A stretch of 64,000 bases of DNA from an uncultured Dokdonia sp. (GTDB lineage Bacteria; Bacteroidota; Bacteroidia; Flavobacteriales; Flavobacteriaceae). Shown here in pieces: positions 44,564 to 52,620 of this stretch. The DNA lies in assembly GCF_947492535.1 (NCBI RefSeq), contig NZ_CANLNH010000005.1:1-64000 (forward strand), read 5' to 3'. The position numbers and the translations under genes were made by a program. The notes under the pieces are model-generated. The model had not been told where the DNA came from. It saw only the letters and a list, made by a program, of their open reading frames with translations, and did no database searches. Position 1 is the first letter of the stretch. Every line of letters starts with the position of its first letter.

Positions 44564-45760
44564 TTAATCCACCTGATTTTCATTAAAAGCACTTGGTAAT
44601 AGAGTAGGAATAAACTTCATAAGAATAGGCAGTAGTATCGTTCCTCCAGGTAATAAAAATATCGCTAGAGAGGGAATGGTTTTACAAATATCTAACAACT
44701 GGTTTTTAACGACTTTTTTCTCATCGTCAGAGAGGTCACGTACAGTAGAATTTCCTAATAGAATTACTAAGTCTTTACTTTGTGTAATTTCTTTAATAAG
44801 GCGCTTCTTATTACGAAGTATTAAGGTAGAAACCGTTCGTGTGGTTTGGTTGTAAAAATGCTTAACGGGATTGCTATAATTCAGATAGGCAATATCTTCC
44901 TTATGTTCAGAAATAAAATGTCCAACCGCACTAAGGGAGGTTTCCTTCTCTGTTTCTGTGATATGGAGTTTTTGAGAGATTTCGTTCATAAAAATCTGCT
45001 CATGGGCGTCTATTTGTTCATCATCAAATAAGGATAAGGCACATAAGTCGAGTAAGTATAGTTGTTCTAGTGGTTGGGATACCACATTGCTTTGTATATC
45101 TTCTAGTGTGAGATTGTCACTTTTTATCGTAGTATTATAACGTATAGAACTCTCAAACAGTTTAATAAGCAGTTCGTTATAATGATCTTTATTTTCTTTT
45201 TGACGAAGTGCTAACCATACAATTTGAGTAAGGTTTTTTTCTAGGCATACGGCATAAGGTAATGGATCTTCGCCAGAAATTAGATAATGGTCAAAACTCA
45301 ATACATCTAAGAATAATAATGCATTGGTAATAATATGACTAAAATTCTTTTTAAAGAGCGGTTCATTGGTTTGGATACGTTCTGTAATGATCTTCTCCAA
45401 AATTCTATAGTTGGCATCTGTAGAACTTCCTAATTTAATAGGCGGGCCTCCTTGATTTTTATTGAGGTGACTATAAAAAGAAATGATGCTTTTAATACAA
45501 TCTGTCGCGCTTCCATTTTCTATACAATCAAAATAAGTGAAGGTAAGTGCATCAAATAAATTGATTTTTGTCTTTTCTTCTTCAGTCCATTTTAATTGTT
45601 CACTTTCTTCATCGCAAAGTGTTTTAATAGAGGTACCATAAATAAAGCCATTTTGTCTAAGTTGTCTATACATTTCTTCTTCATCCATAGGATGAGTATC
45701 CATAAACTGGAGTAAATATGGGAGATGTTTTTTTATCCAACCTAAGGCCGATGGGTTCAT
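44564..45760 (-). CDS. LETM1-related biofilm-associated protein
   Basis: A 398-residue protein with no signal peptide. The middle is helical and acidic with a TerB-like patch (CALSLFDDEQIDAHEQIF, about 238-255). The C-terminus matches the LETM1-like segment DICKTIPSLAIFLLPGGTIL followed by ILMKFIPTLLPSAF, a probable membrane-inserting hairpin (about 365-392). I recognise this as the flavobacterial family named LETM1-related biofilm-associated protein. The mechanism is unclear. It lies convergent to nothing and is transcribed in the same direction as the HU gene upstream. Confidence 0.8.
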   Translation of the reverse strand: MNPSALGWIKKHLPYLLQFMDTHPMDEEEMYRQLRQNGFIYGTSIKTLCDEESEQLKWTEEEKTKINLFDALTFTYFDCIENGSATDCIKSIISFYSHLNKNQGGPPIKLGSSTDANYRILEKIITERIQTNEPLFKKNFSHIITNALLFLDVLSFDHYLISGEDPLPYAVCLEKNLTQIVWLALRQKENKDHYNELLIKLFESSIRYNTTIKSDNLTLEDIQSNVVSQPLEQLYLLDLCALSLFDDEQIDAHEQIFMNEISQKLHITETEKETSLSAVGHFISEHKEDIAYLNYSNPVKHFYNQTTRTVSTLILRNKKRLIKEITQSKDLVILLGNSTVRDLSDDEKKVVKNQLLDICKTIPSLAIFLLPGGTILLPILMKFIPTLLPSAFNENQVD

Positions 45761-45846
45761 GTATCTATAACTTTATCACAAATGTAATTGAATTGCGGCA
45801 ACCATATATTTCCTAAAGATAAAATTCTTCCATTTTTAGACATAAA

Positions 45847-45874
45847 AAAAGCTCAGCAATAGTGCTGAGCTTTT
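45847..45874. terminator. Terminator of the HU gene
   Basis: AAAAGCTCAGCA pairs perfectly with TGCTGAGCTTTT around a 4-base loop, about 50 bases after the HU stop codon. Confidence 0.85.
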
Positions 45875-45925
45875 CATGTATATACTGAGATTAGTATCTC
45901 ATATATATGCTATATCAAAGTCTGA

Positions 45926-46198
45926 TTAGTTTACTGCGTTTCCTAACTCAGAACCAGCTTTGAATTTTACTACATTTTTAGCAGCGATTTGGATAGTTTT
46001 TCCAGTTTGTGGATTTCTTCCTTCACGAGCATTACGCTGAGATACAGACCAAGATCCAAATCCAACTAGAGAAACACGTCCTCCACTTTTAAGTGTTCCT
46101 TCTACGTTTCCTAAGAAAGACTCTAATGCTTTTTTTGCTGCTGCTTTAGTAATTCCTGCATGCTCCGCCATTCCATCAATTAATTCTGATTTGTTCAT
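45926..46198 (-). CDS. HU-family nucleoid DNA-binding protein
   Basis: A 90-residue protein covering the full HU fold: helices 1-2 (MNKSELIDGMAEHAGITKAA), the strand VSLVGFGSWSVSQRNAREGR, and the DNA-binding arm RNPQTGKTIQIAAKNVVKFK. It bends and compacts DNA as a dimer. It has its own promoter (46252-46281) and its own terminator (45847-45874), a clean single-gene unit typical for a highly expressed nucleoid protein. Confidence 0.96.
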   Translation of the reverse strand: MNKSELIDGMAEHAGITKAAAKKALESFLGNVEGTLKSGGRVSLVGFGSWSVSQRNAREGRNPQTGKTIQIAAKNVVKFKAGSELGNAVN

Positions 46199-46251
46199 AA
46201 TGTAAAATTTAATTAATTATTGTTACTTAAACTGTGTGTTTAATTCTACAA

Positions 46252-46281
46252 CAAATTTATACGTAAAATTCACTCATGCAA
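46252..46281 (-). promoter_or_regulatory. Promoter of the HU gene
   Basis: On the minus strand TTG (46281-46279), a 19-base spacer, then TAAATTTG (46259-46252) match the Bacteroidota -33/-7 consensus TTG-N19-TAnnTTTG exactly. It is about 55 bases before the start codon. Confidence 0.8.
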
Positions 46282-46383
46282 GTAATAGCAAGGGAAATCG
46301 GCGATTTTGTTAATAAATCAAGGCGATTGTTAATAAAGAAGGCCTTTTTTGGCGATTTCTGTAAGCCCAATGGGAGTGCGGGT

Positions 46384-47397
46384 TTAGCGCATTTTGGCAT
46401 TTTTGTTAAAATTATAGCCGTTTAAAAGTGACTTTACATCCATTTTTCGCTTGCCTGGAAGTTGTATTTCTGTAATAAAAAGGTATCCATTTAGGGTTGT
46501 GACTTTTAGGTGGCCATCTTCTATTTGAATCGTTCCTAAAGGCTCTTTTGCTTTATTTTTTTCTGAAGTTTCTGTATACGCTTTAACGCTTTGCTCTCCT
46601 TCCAGTTGTGAATCTCTCAAGTTCGATTTCGCGAAAGCGTTATAAATTTTAACTCGTTCTTCTTTATCATTATTTATAAGGTAACACCAAGCTGCTGGAT
46701 ATGGACTCAAACCTCGTATATGATTATGGATAGTTTGGGTAGGTGCTTCCCAATTAATTTTTGTGTTTTCTGGATATAATTTATACGCTGTTTTGAGGTC
46801 GCCAGATTGCGGTTGTATGTGGGTGGTGACAGTGCCTTCTGCAATGGCATTTACAGTCTTCGTTACAAGACCTGCTCCCAGATGCATTAAACGGTCGTGG
46901 AGACTTCCTGCATTTTCATTTTCTCCTATAGAAAGACGCTCTTGAAATATAATGGCGCCGGTATCTATTTTCTCATCTATAAAAAAGGTAGTGACGCCTG
47001 TTTCTGTCTCTCCATTGATAATAGCCCAATTAATAGGAGCAGCTCCACGATATTGAGGTAGGAGGGACGCATGTAAATTAAAAGTGCCATATTCTGGCAT
47101 TTTCCAAACCACAGCTGGAAGCATACGAAAGGCAACAACAATTTGAAGATTGGCATTTAATGCTTCTAGTTCCTTATGAAAATCTTCATTTTTAAGATTA
47201 GTAGGTTGTAGTATGGTGAGTCCTTGGGATTCTGCATATACCTTTACAGCACTCTTACGTACCTTTTGTCCTCTTCCTGCAGGTCTATCTGGTGCTGTAA
47301 TCACACCAGCGATTGTATAGTCTTGTGTAACTAAAGTTTCTAATATGGTAACGGCAAAGTCTGGTGTGCCCATAAAAACGATGCGTATGTCTCTCAT
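46384..47397 (-). CDS. fmt: Methionyl-tRNA formyltransferase
   Basis: A 337-residue protein that formylates initiator Met-tRNA. The N-terminal formyltransferase domain shows VFMGTPDFAV, the catalytic NLHASLLPQYRGAAPINWAI region and the Asp in EKIDTGAIIF. The C-terminal OB-like domain has GLSPYPAAWCYLI. Between about residues 252 and 274 is an extra stretch (NAFAKSNLRDSQLEGEQSVK then AY), which is the translation of a composite palindrome repeat at 46575-46643. It lengthens the protein by about 22 residues over what I expect for this family. Its ATG overlaps the recQ stop (ATGA). Confidence 0.95.
   Translation of the reverse strand: MRDIRIVFMGTPDFAVTILETLVTQDYTIAGVITAPDRPAGRGQKVRKSAVKVYAESQGLTILQPTNLKNEDFHKELEALNANLQIVVAFRMLPAVVWKMPEYGTFNLHASLLPQYRGAAPINWAIINGETETGVTTFFIDEKIDTGAIIFQERLSIGENENAGSLHDRLMHLGAGLVTKTVNAIAEGTVTTHIQPQSGDLKTAYKLYPENTKINWEAPTQTIHNHIRGLSPYPAAWCYLINNDKEERVKIYNAFAKSNLRDSQLEGEQSVKAYTETSEKNKAKEPLGTIQIEDGHLKVTTLNGYLFITEIQLPGKRKMDVKSLLNGYNFNKNAKMR
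46575..46643. repeat. Composite palindrome repeat inside fmt
   Basis: About 69 bp, same long form as 25780-25850, lying in the fmt frame and keeping it open. Its translation (RDSQLEGEQSVKAY) matches the peptide that the intergenic copy at 25.8 kb would give (RDSRPEGERSVKAY). Confidence 0.9.
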
Positions 47398-49286
47398 AAT
47401 ATCTTATATGTATTTACTGGGGTAAGTGTAATCTTTTTTTGATCTAAAAGCAATTGTAATGTCGTAATAATTTCAGTTTCGGTATACGGCAACTCAGACA
47501 GCTCACGGGAACTTAGGTCTTTTCGCGAAAGCGCATATAAAATAGCTTCTGTAATAGTACCACTTTGTTTTGAGGTTGTATTTTGAGACAAACAAACGTC
47601 GCAAGTACCACAAGGTGTTGTTACCTCTTCTCCAAAATAGGAGAGTAGTTGTATATTTCTGCAAGTAGTTGTGTTTGCTACATAGTTTTTTATGGTCGCT
47701 ATTTGTTGCTTTTTATAATTGGCCTGTGTGGTAATATGAGGCGCAATCACATGAATGGTACGATCATCTTCTCGAGGAACTAAAAAGGTAATAGCCGTGT
47801 CATAGCTTTGATGATCATAGGTAATGATATCATCTTTGGCTAACATTAATAATGCATTGTGTACCTTATCTATAGAAGTACCTGCTTTATTTGCAATGAC
47901 ACTATAGTTTATGGCGGTAGGTTGTTCAAAAATACCCCCATAAGTACGCAGTATTGTTTTTACAATCTCATCCCATTGCGGATTTTTAATCAAGTAATAC
48001 GTCAGAGCCACATCGGTAACATTAAATGTTACGGTTGCTTTTTTAGTAAACTCTTGCGATAAGCTTATAATACTATTACGATCTAAAGCCAATAATGCAT
48101 TATAGGTACGCATGGTGGGTAAGGAGTAGGTTTGGCAAAACGTACTGAAATTAAATCGGTGGTTGCTTTCTTCCCCTTCGCCATAAGAGATTTGAAAGTA
48201 ATTATTGAGTCGGCTATAGATTTCTTTTACGAATGCTACCGTGGGAATGACTTGCAAAAACTGATTGTTAAGGCGTATGATATCATTCTCATTATATATA
48301 AGGACAGCCTTAGACGATTGACCACTTCTACCAGCACGTCCGGCTTCTTGAAAATAGTTTTCTAAACTATCAGGAATTTCTAGATGTACAACCGTATCTA
48401 CATCGGCTTTGTCTATGCCCATTCCAAAGGCATTGGTACTGACCATGACCTGTGTTTTATTATCTCGCCAGTCTTTATAATGTGTGTGTCTGTCTTCTCG
48501 TGACATCCCTCCATGATAATAAGTAGCGGTAATCCCTCTACTTTTTAAAAACTGGGCTGTGTTTATGGTTGCTTTTCGATTGCGGACATATACTATAGCG
48601 CTTTTGGAGGTGTTTTTTAGGATTTGCTCAAGGCGAAAATTCTTATCGGCGCTATGAATAAGGGTGTAGGTGAGGTTTTCCCTATGATATGAACCTTTAC
48701 AAAGCAATGGGTCTGCCAATTGTAATTCTTCGGTAATATCCTGAATTACTTTGGGAGTAGCTGTTGCTGTAAGCGCAATGATAGGGGTGTTGGGTTTTAT
48801 TTCGCGTAAGCGGGCAATTTTACAATAAGCAGGTCTAAAATCATGTCCCCATTGTGAGATACAATGTGCCTCATCTACTGCAATGAGAGAGACATTCATC
48901 TGCTTGATACGTTCTATCACCAGCTCTTGTTGTAATCGTTCTGGCGATACATATAAGAGTTTGTAATTGCCATAAATACAATTATCTAATAGTGCATCAA
49001 GATCACTATAGCGTATTCCGCTTGTAATGGCTAGTGCCTTAATTCCTTTCTCCTGAAGGTTCAGGACTTGGTCTTTCATTAAAGCAATCAATGGCGAAAC
49101 AACAATGGCAATTCCTTCACTGGCTAAAGCGGGTATTTGATAGCATACCGATTTACCTCCACCCGTTGGTAATAAAGCAATGGTGTCTTTGCCATTTAAA
49201 ATGCTTTGTATACTATCTTCTTGTAAAGGTCTAAAGGAGTCATATCCCCAATATTGTTTTAGTATGTCTTTTGGGGTGTGCTTCAA
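47394..49286 (-). CDS. recQ: RecQ family ATP-dependent DNA helicase
   Basis: A 630-residue helicase. Motif I is TGGGKS (41-46) and motif II DEAH followed by CISQWGHDFRP. Motif VI region is QEAGRAGRSGQ. The RecQ-Ct zinc cluster is CRNIQLLSYFGEE then CGTCDVC, and a winged helix is followed by a short C-terminal region; I do not see a clear HRDC domain. Initiates at TTG 49286, overlapping the TGA of the upstream ATPase gene, and its stop overlaps fmt. A decayed composite palindrome (about 47490-47540) lies near the 3' end, translated around ALSRKDLSS. Unwinds recombination intermediates. Confidence 0.93.
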   Translation of the reverse strand: MKHTPKDILKQYWGYDSFRPLQEDSIQSILNGKDTIALLPTGGGKSVCYQIPALASEGIAIVVSPLIALMKDQVLNLQEKGIKALAITSGIRYSDLDALLDNCIYGNYKLLYVSPERLQQELVIERIKQMNVSLIAVDEAHCISQWGHDFRPAYCKIARLREIKPNTPIIALTATATPKVIQDITEELQLADPLLCKGSYHRENLTYTLIHSADKNFRLEQILKNTSKSAIVYVRNRKATINTAQFLKSRGITATYYHGGMSREDRHTHYKDWRDNKTQVMVSTNAFGMGIDKADVDTVVHLEIPDSLENYFQEAGRAGRSGQSSKAVLIYNENDIIRLNNQFLQVIPTVAFVKEIYSRLNNYFQISYGEGEESNHRFNFSTFCQTYSLPTMRTYNALLALDRNSIISLSQEFTKKATVTFNVTDVALTYYLIKNPQWDEIVKTILRTYGGIFEQPTAINYSVIANKAGTSIDKVHNALLMLAKDDIITYDHQSYDTAITFLVPREDDRTIHVIAPHITTQANYKKQQIATIKNYVANTTTCRNIQLLSYFGEEVTTPCGTCDVCLSQNTTSKQSGTITEAILYALSRKDLSSRELSELPYTETEIITTLQLLLDQKKITLTPVNTYKIL

Positions 49287-49819
49287 CCCTTTAGTGTGTT
49301 TAAAATGAATGATGCTCTAGCAGCCACGTCGCCTTTGGGAACTTCAATAGGTGCATATCCATAGGCTTGATAGGTCGCTATTAAATGATCTTGTATCTGT
49401 TGTGCTTGCTCAAAGCTCTCGTAGCGTTCTCCATCGGTTTGATGGATTTCTTTCCACAGGGGAAGTATAAATACGATGTCATATATATACTTCTTACAGT
49501 CGTTAACGAATTCTTTTGTGTATTCTTGTCCTATGTAGTCCATATATGCCACAGTGTCAGGAATGCCTCTGTCTAGAAATACATACTTAGTATCATAGGT
49601 AGTAACATCTTGAAACTGTTGTATTCGCGCATCTTTTAACAATTGACTGAACAGCAATGGTTTCTCTAGAAAAAGCTGATCTATCCCTTCGTTTTGTGCC
49701 TTTTTTATAACATCTCTTGATATTTCCTCAAGGCAAGGATATCCAAGTGTTTTAAGATGATTGATAAGTGTTGTCTTTCCTGTAGAGGGACCTCCTATCA
49801 GTAAAATGCTTTTTGGCAT
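49283..49819 (-). CDS. AAA_28-type P-loop ATPase/kinase-like protein
   Basis: A 178-residue cytosolic protein. Walker A is GGPSTGKTT (9-17) and the second motif is VFLDRGIPDTVAYMDY (about 84-99), characteristic of the NadR/Ttd14-like AAA_28 family, a kinase-like fold. The substrate is not known. First gene of a tightly overlapping operon with recQ and fmt (4-base overlaps at both junctions), a combination with no obvious shared pathway. Confidence 0.82.
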   Translation of the reverse strand: MPKSILLIGGPSTGKTTLINHLKTLGYPCLEEISRDVIKKAQNEGIDQLFLEKPLLFSQLLKDARIQQFQDVTTYDTKYVFLDRGIPDTVAYMDYIGQEYTKEFVNDCKKYIYDIVFILPLWKEIHQTDGERYESFEQAQQIQDHLIATYQAYGYAPIEVPKGDVAARASFILNTLKG

Positions 49820-50049
49820 AAAAATGGTACTATTACTATTTATTAATTGAGTTTACTGTAATAAAACACCCTTTTTTGCCTTTCTATTTCATGAAAAAAA
49901 TAAACCGTAGCTTATGCTATGCTTTATTTTTCTTTCTCATATAAAGAAAAAAACCATTATTTTATTTTTCAATAAATTCAATTAATACCTAGTATAATTT
50001 AGACAAAATTAGGTAAACCAAGACGAACAACAAATTTATATGCTTGTCT

Positions 50050-50057
50050 TATCTTTG
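50050..50057 (+). promoter_or_regulatory. -7 box of the DUF493 gene
   Basis: TATCTTTG fits TAnnTTTG and lies 19 bases before the ATG at 50076. I do not see a clear -33 TTG at the ideal distance. Confidence 0.5.
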
Positions 50058-50075
50058 CCAACTTAAATAAACGGT

Positions 50076-50366
50076 ATGACACCCAATAATAATCAAGAAG
50101 AGTTTTATAAAAAATTAAAAGAACAGCTTAGTGATACATCACTATGGCCCGCTCCTTATTTATATAAATTTATAGTGCCTACAGATCTCTCTAAAATAAA
50201 GGAGATAGAAGATATTTTTGATCATACAGGTGCTGTTATTAATAGAAAAGAATCTCGTACAGGTAAATATACTAGTGTATCTATAAATGTGCGTATGAAA
50301 AATCCTGATGCAGTAATCGCAAAATATAAAGAAGTAGGAAAAGTAGAAGGCGTTATTTCTTTATAA
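50076..50366 (+). CDS. DUF493 (YbeD-like) family protein
   Basis: A 96-residue protein with an ACT-like beta-alpha-beta pattern: YLYKFIVPTDLSKIKEIEDI, then the strand TGKYTSVSINVRMKNPDAVI and the closing YKEVGKVEGVISL. This matches the DUF493 family (YbeD in enterobacteria), a small regulatory-type fold of uncertain role. It is monocistronic, divergent from the recQ operon, and ends at a strong terminator (50387-50420). Confidence 0.85.
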   Translation: MTPNNNQEEFYKKLKEQLSDTSLWPAPYLYKFIVPTDLSKIKEIEDIFDHTGAVINRKESRTGKYTSVSINVRMKNPDAVIAKYKEVGKVEGVISL

Positions 50367-50386
50367 TAGTACGTTTTAAATATATG

Positions 50387-50420
50387 AACAGGTGTGGAAC
50401 TTCCACACCTGTTTTTTTTT
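50387..50420 (+). terminator. Terminator after the DUF493 gene
   Basis: AACAGGTGTGGAA and TTCCACACCTGTT form a 13-bp stem with a minimal loop, followed by a run of T bases. Confidence 0.85.
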
Positions 50421-50471
50421 AGAAAAAGAATTCTGATGAAACTATTACATCTTTTTTGCAATATGCGCATA

Positions 50472-50493
50472 TTTGGTGTAGATTTACACCAAA
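50472..50493. promoter_or_regulatory. Operator-like inverted repeat before the toxin-antitoxin genes
   Basis: TTTGGTGTA and TACACCAAA are perfect 9-bp arms separated by 4 bases, ending 8 bases before the antitoxin ATG. Type II antitoxins with ribbon-helix-helix folds repress their own operon at such sites. CATATTTG, close to the -7 consensus, overlaps the left arm. Confidence 0.65.
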
Positions 50494-50501
50494 AAGAAAT
50501 T

Positions 50502-50741
50502 ATGGCACGACAGAGTATTTCATTTACAGATCCGAATGATGAATGGTTAAAATCTCAAGTGGATAGTAAAGAGTATGCTAGTAAAAGTGAACTCATTAAC
50601 GATTTAGTGCGACAAGCTAGAAAGCAACAAGTGCAAGTTGACTGGATTACAGCTAAGCTTGAAAGAGCAGAAAAGAGTGGCTTTACTGCAGATACTAAAG
50701 AGCAGCTATTAACACAATCTAAGTCATTACTTAATGGCTAA
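50502..50741 (+). CDS. ParD-like (ribbon-helix-helix) antitoxin
   Basis: A 79-residue protein; start chosen at ATG 50502, right after the operator-like repeat, rather than upstream in the terminator region. MARQSISFTDPNDEWLKSQV is the ribbon and first helix, and YASKSELINDLVRQARKQ the second helix of a ParD/CopG-type dimeric DNA-binding fold. The C-terminal part (about 45-79) would wrap the toxin. It overlaps the toxin gene by 8 bases, as usual for such pairs. It should repress the operon and neutralise the partner. Confidence 0.85.
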   Translation: MARQSISFTDPNDEWLKSQVDSKEYASKSELINDLVRQARKQQVQVDWITAKLERAEKSGFTADTKEQLLTQSKSLLNG

Positions 50742-51024
50742 CTACAGACTCAGTAACGTAGCAAAAGAAGATATTATTAGGATTCATCAATATGGTGTTA
50801 AGAAATTTGGAGTAAAACAAGCAGATAGTTACTTTGAGTCATTTTTTCAATATTTCGAAATTATAGCACAACGTCCTTTATCTTTTGAATCTGTTGATTA
50901 TATAAGAAGAGGTTACAGACGTTGTGTTTGTGGATCAGATACTATTTATTACAGAATAGGGAGTGATACTATTGTCGAAATTATGACCATCATAGGAAAA
51001 CAAGATTTAGATAGTATTCGTTAA
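50734..51024 (+). CDS. ParE/RelE-superfamily toxin
   Basis: A 96-residue protein. The first helix is LSNVAKEDIIRIHQYGVKKF, then a second helix with ADSYFESFFQYFEIIAQRPL, and then strands with YRRCVCGSDTIYYRIGSDTI and EIMTIIGKQD. This is the ParE arrangement, where gyrase is the usual target; RelE-type mRNA cleavage is less likely because no clear catalytic set is visible. Stop at 51024 overlaps the convergent SdpI gene by 4 bases. Confidence 0.85.
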   Translation: MANYRLSNVAKEDIIRIHQYGVKKFGVKQADSYFESFFQYFEIIAQRPLSFESVDYIRRGYRRCVCGSDTIYYRIGSDTIVEIMTIIGKQDLDSIR

Positions 51025-51671
51025 ACTACTTCTGTCTTCTCTTGTTTATACCATACATACGAGTAGATAAGAGGAATCAGTGTGATGACTCCAAGAATCA
51101 CAAAAAATACAACTAAGTTTTGTGATTGTGGTAGTAAAAGAGAAGCTACAATAACAGCAATGCCTCCTACGACCCATAATCTTCCAGCGAGTCTATGTGT
51201 TTTTTTCCATACCGTAGCACTTTCTAATGTCCATGGTGAGCGTAATCCTACAAAATAATTAGGTTTTACAGACGGGAGGTAATTCCCTAAAGCTGTAAAA
51301 AAGACCCCAATGAGTATCAAGAGGATATTTGGATTTGACATGGACTCTTGTTTGGTAGCATATAAAAGATAAAGCCCCAACACAGTTAAAAATAAGACCA
51401 CAATAAACTTGAGCTGATAAAACTTAGCCCCCATTTGTTTGATCTGTTTTTTAGGATCAATTTTAGGGATAATGCTCATTAATATATAGCCTAAAAATGA
51501 AGTTGCAAATGGAATGATCCAAAGCAGTTGTTTAGAGCCTCGATCATCTATTTGTCCCTCAATATTCCAGTGTGTTGGTACTATATCTGGCAAGCTTGTA
51601 TAAATAAAAGCTAGATATAGAAATGGTAATACAACAATACATAGTAACGGAAATTCTTTACGTGCATTCAT
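51021..51671 (-). CDS. SdpI-family immunity-like membrane protein
   Basis: A 216-residue protein with about six TM helices. The first third resembles the DUF1648 segment (PDIVPTHWNIEGQIDDRGSK, about 28-47); the C-terminal half has the SdpI region GNYLPSVKPNYFVGLRSPWT then KKTHRLAGRLWVVGG. SdpI protects Bacillus subtilis from the SdpC toxin and also titrates SdpR. No SdpC-like gene is present here. It is co-transcribed with the SdpR-like repressor 19 bases upstream. Confidence 0.88.
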   Translation of the reverse strand: MNARKEFPLLCIVVLPFLYLAFIYTSLPDIVPTHWNIEGQIDDRGSKQLLWIIPFATSFLGYILMSIIPKIDPKKQIKQMGAKFYQLKFIVVLFLTVLGLYLLYATKQESMSNPNILLILIGVFFTALGNYLPSVKPNYFVGLRSPWTLESATVWKKTHRLAGRLWVVGGIAVIVASLLLPQSQNLVVFFVILGVITLIPLIYSYVWYKQEKTEVV

Positions 51672-51690
51672 AATAATGGCTGTTAATAGG

Positions 51691-51945
51691 TTAATTTTTT
51701 AAGTGAATAATCCATTGCATGACCTCTTCTAAAATGGTCGTGTTAAGACTATACGTCACATATTGTCCTTTTTTAATACTACTTACAAGATTGGCTTGCT
51801 TTAATAAATCCAGATGATGTGAGATACTAGGTTTTGAAATATCAAATGCGGCTGCGATTTCTCCAGCGGTGAGATCCTTTTCTTTTAAAAGATTTAGAAT
51901 CTCTCTTCGTGTCTCGTCATTAAGAGCTTTAAATAGTTTGTTCAA
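51691..51945 (-). CDS. SdpR-like ArsR-family autorepressor
   Basis: An 84-residue winged-helix protein beginning at TTG 51945. The sequence FKALNDETRREILNLLKEKD, then LTAGEIAAAFDISKPSISHH and the wing SSIKKGQYVTYSLN, fit the ArsR/SdpR family. There is no Cys metal site. In B. subtilis the partner SdpI sequesters SdpR at the membrane; the same pairing is likely here because sdpI-like follows at once. Confidence 0.87.
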   Translation of the reverse strand: MNKLFKALNDETRREILNLLKEKDLTAGEIAAAFDISKPSISHHLDLLKQANLVSSIKKGQYVTYSLNTTILEEVMQWIIHLKN

Positions 51946-52620
51946 GTAATTAAGTATTTAGACAAATATCTAATTAATAGACGTAATTTTCAAAAAATGT
52001 TACATGTTTTGTTTAAAATAATTATGAGATATCCGCCTACGCGGATATGGATAGAAGCGTTTACCTTCAGAAATTCCTTTGTTTATGGGGTTTACGCTTG
52101 CGCGAAATTGTATATTGAATGATCTGAAAAAGAGAAGAAAGAAAAGAGAAAAGAGAAAAGAGAACATAGACTAAAATAGCTTACTACTTTGAATTAAAGT
52201 GTTACACTATTTTGAATGATTGGGAAATAGTAATGGGATATCCGCCTTCACGGATATGAAGAGAAGCGTTTCCTCTAGAAAGACGCTGTGCTGAGCTTGC
52301 CGAAGCAGGGGACTAAGGGATGTGTCCATATGGAGTATGTTTTAAAAAATACTAAGTACGCTTGTGCGAACCTGCCTACCAGAAGACAATAACTTGTGAA
52401 GGATGAGTTCTAATTGTTAGTCAAAAAGATATAAGTTACGGAGTATACGATTTCCTTCTTCAAGGAAATGAAATCGAAATTACCGAGTGTTTAAAAAAGA
52501 GAAAAGTGGTTTAAGTAAGGGGATAAATAGTAACTATTTTTAAATAAATGGTTTAACGGTTTTATGAGGTGTGGTGTTGGCGGTTGGCAGGTTAGATTAT
52601 GTAAGTAAAAGAAATGTATT
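51946..52620. other. Gene-free stretch with several repeat families
   Basis: No gene supported. It holds two related hairpins, GATATCCGCCTACGCGGATA (52027 region) and GATATCCGCCTTCACGGATA (52240 region), decayed core palindromes at about 52091-52113 and 52356-52383, GA-rich simple repeats near 52130-52165, an intergenic repeat containing GCTGAGCTTGCCGAAGC (about 52291-52310), and a decayed double hairpin near 52170-52210. It marks the border of the accessory genes that follow. Confidence 0.6.
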
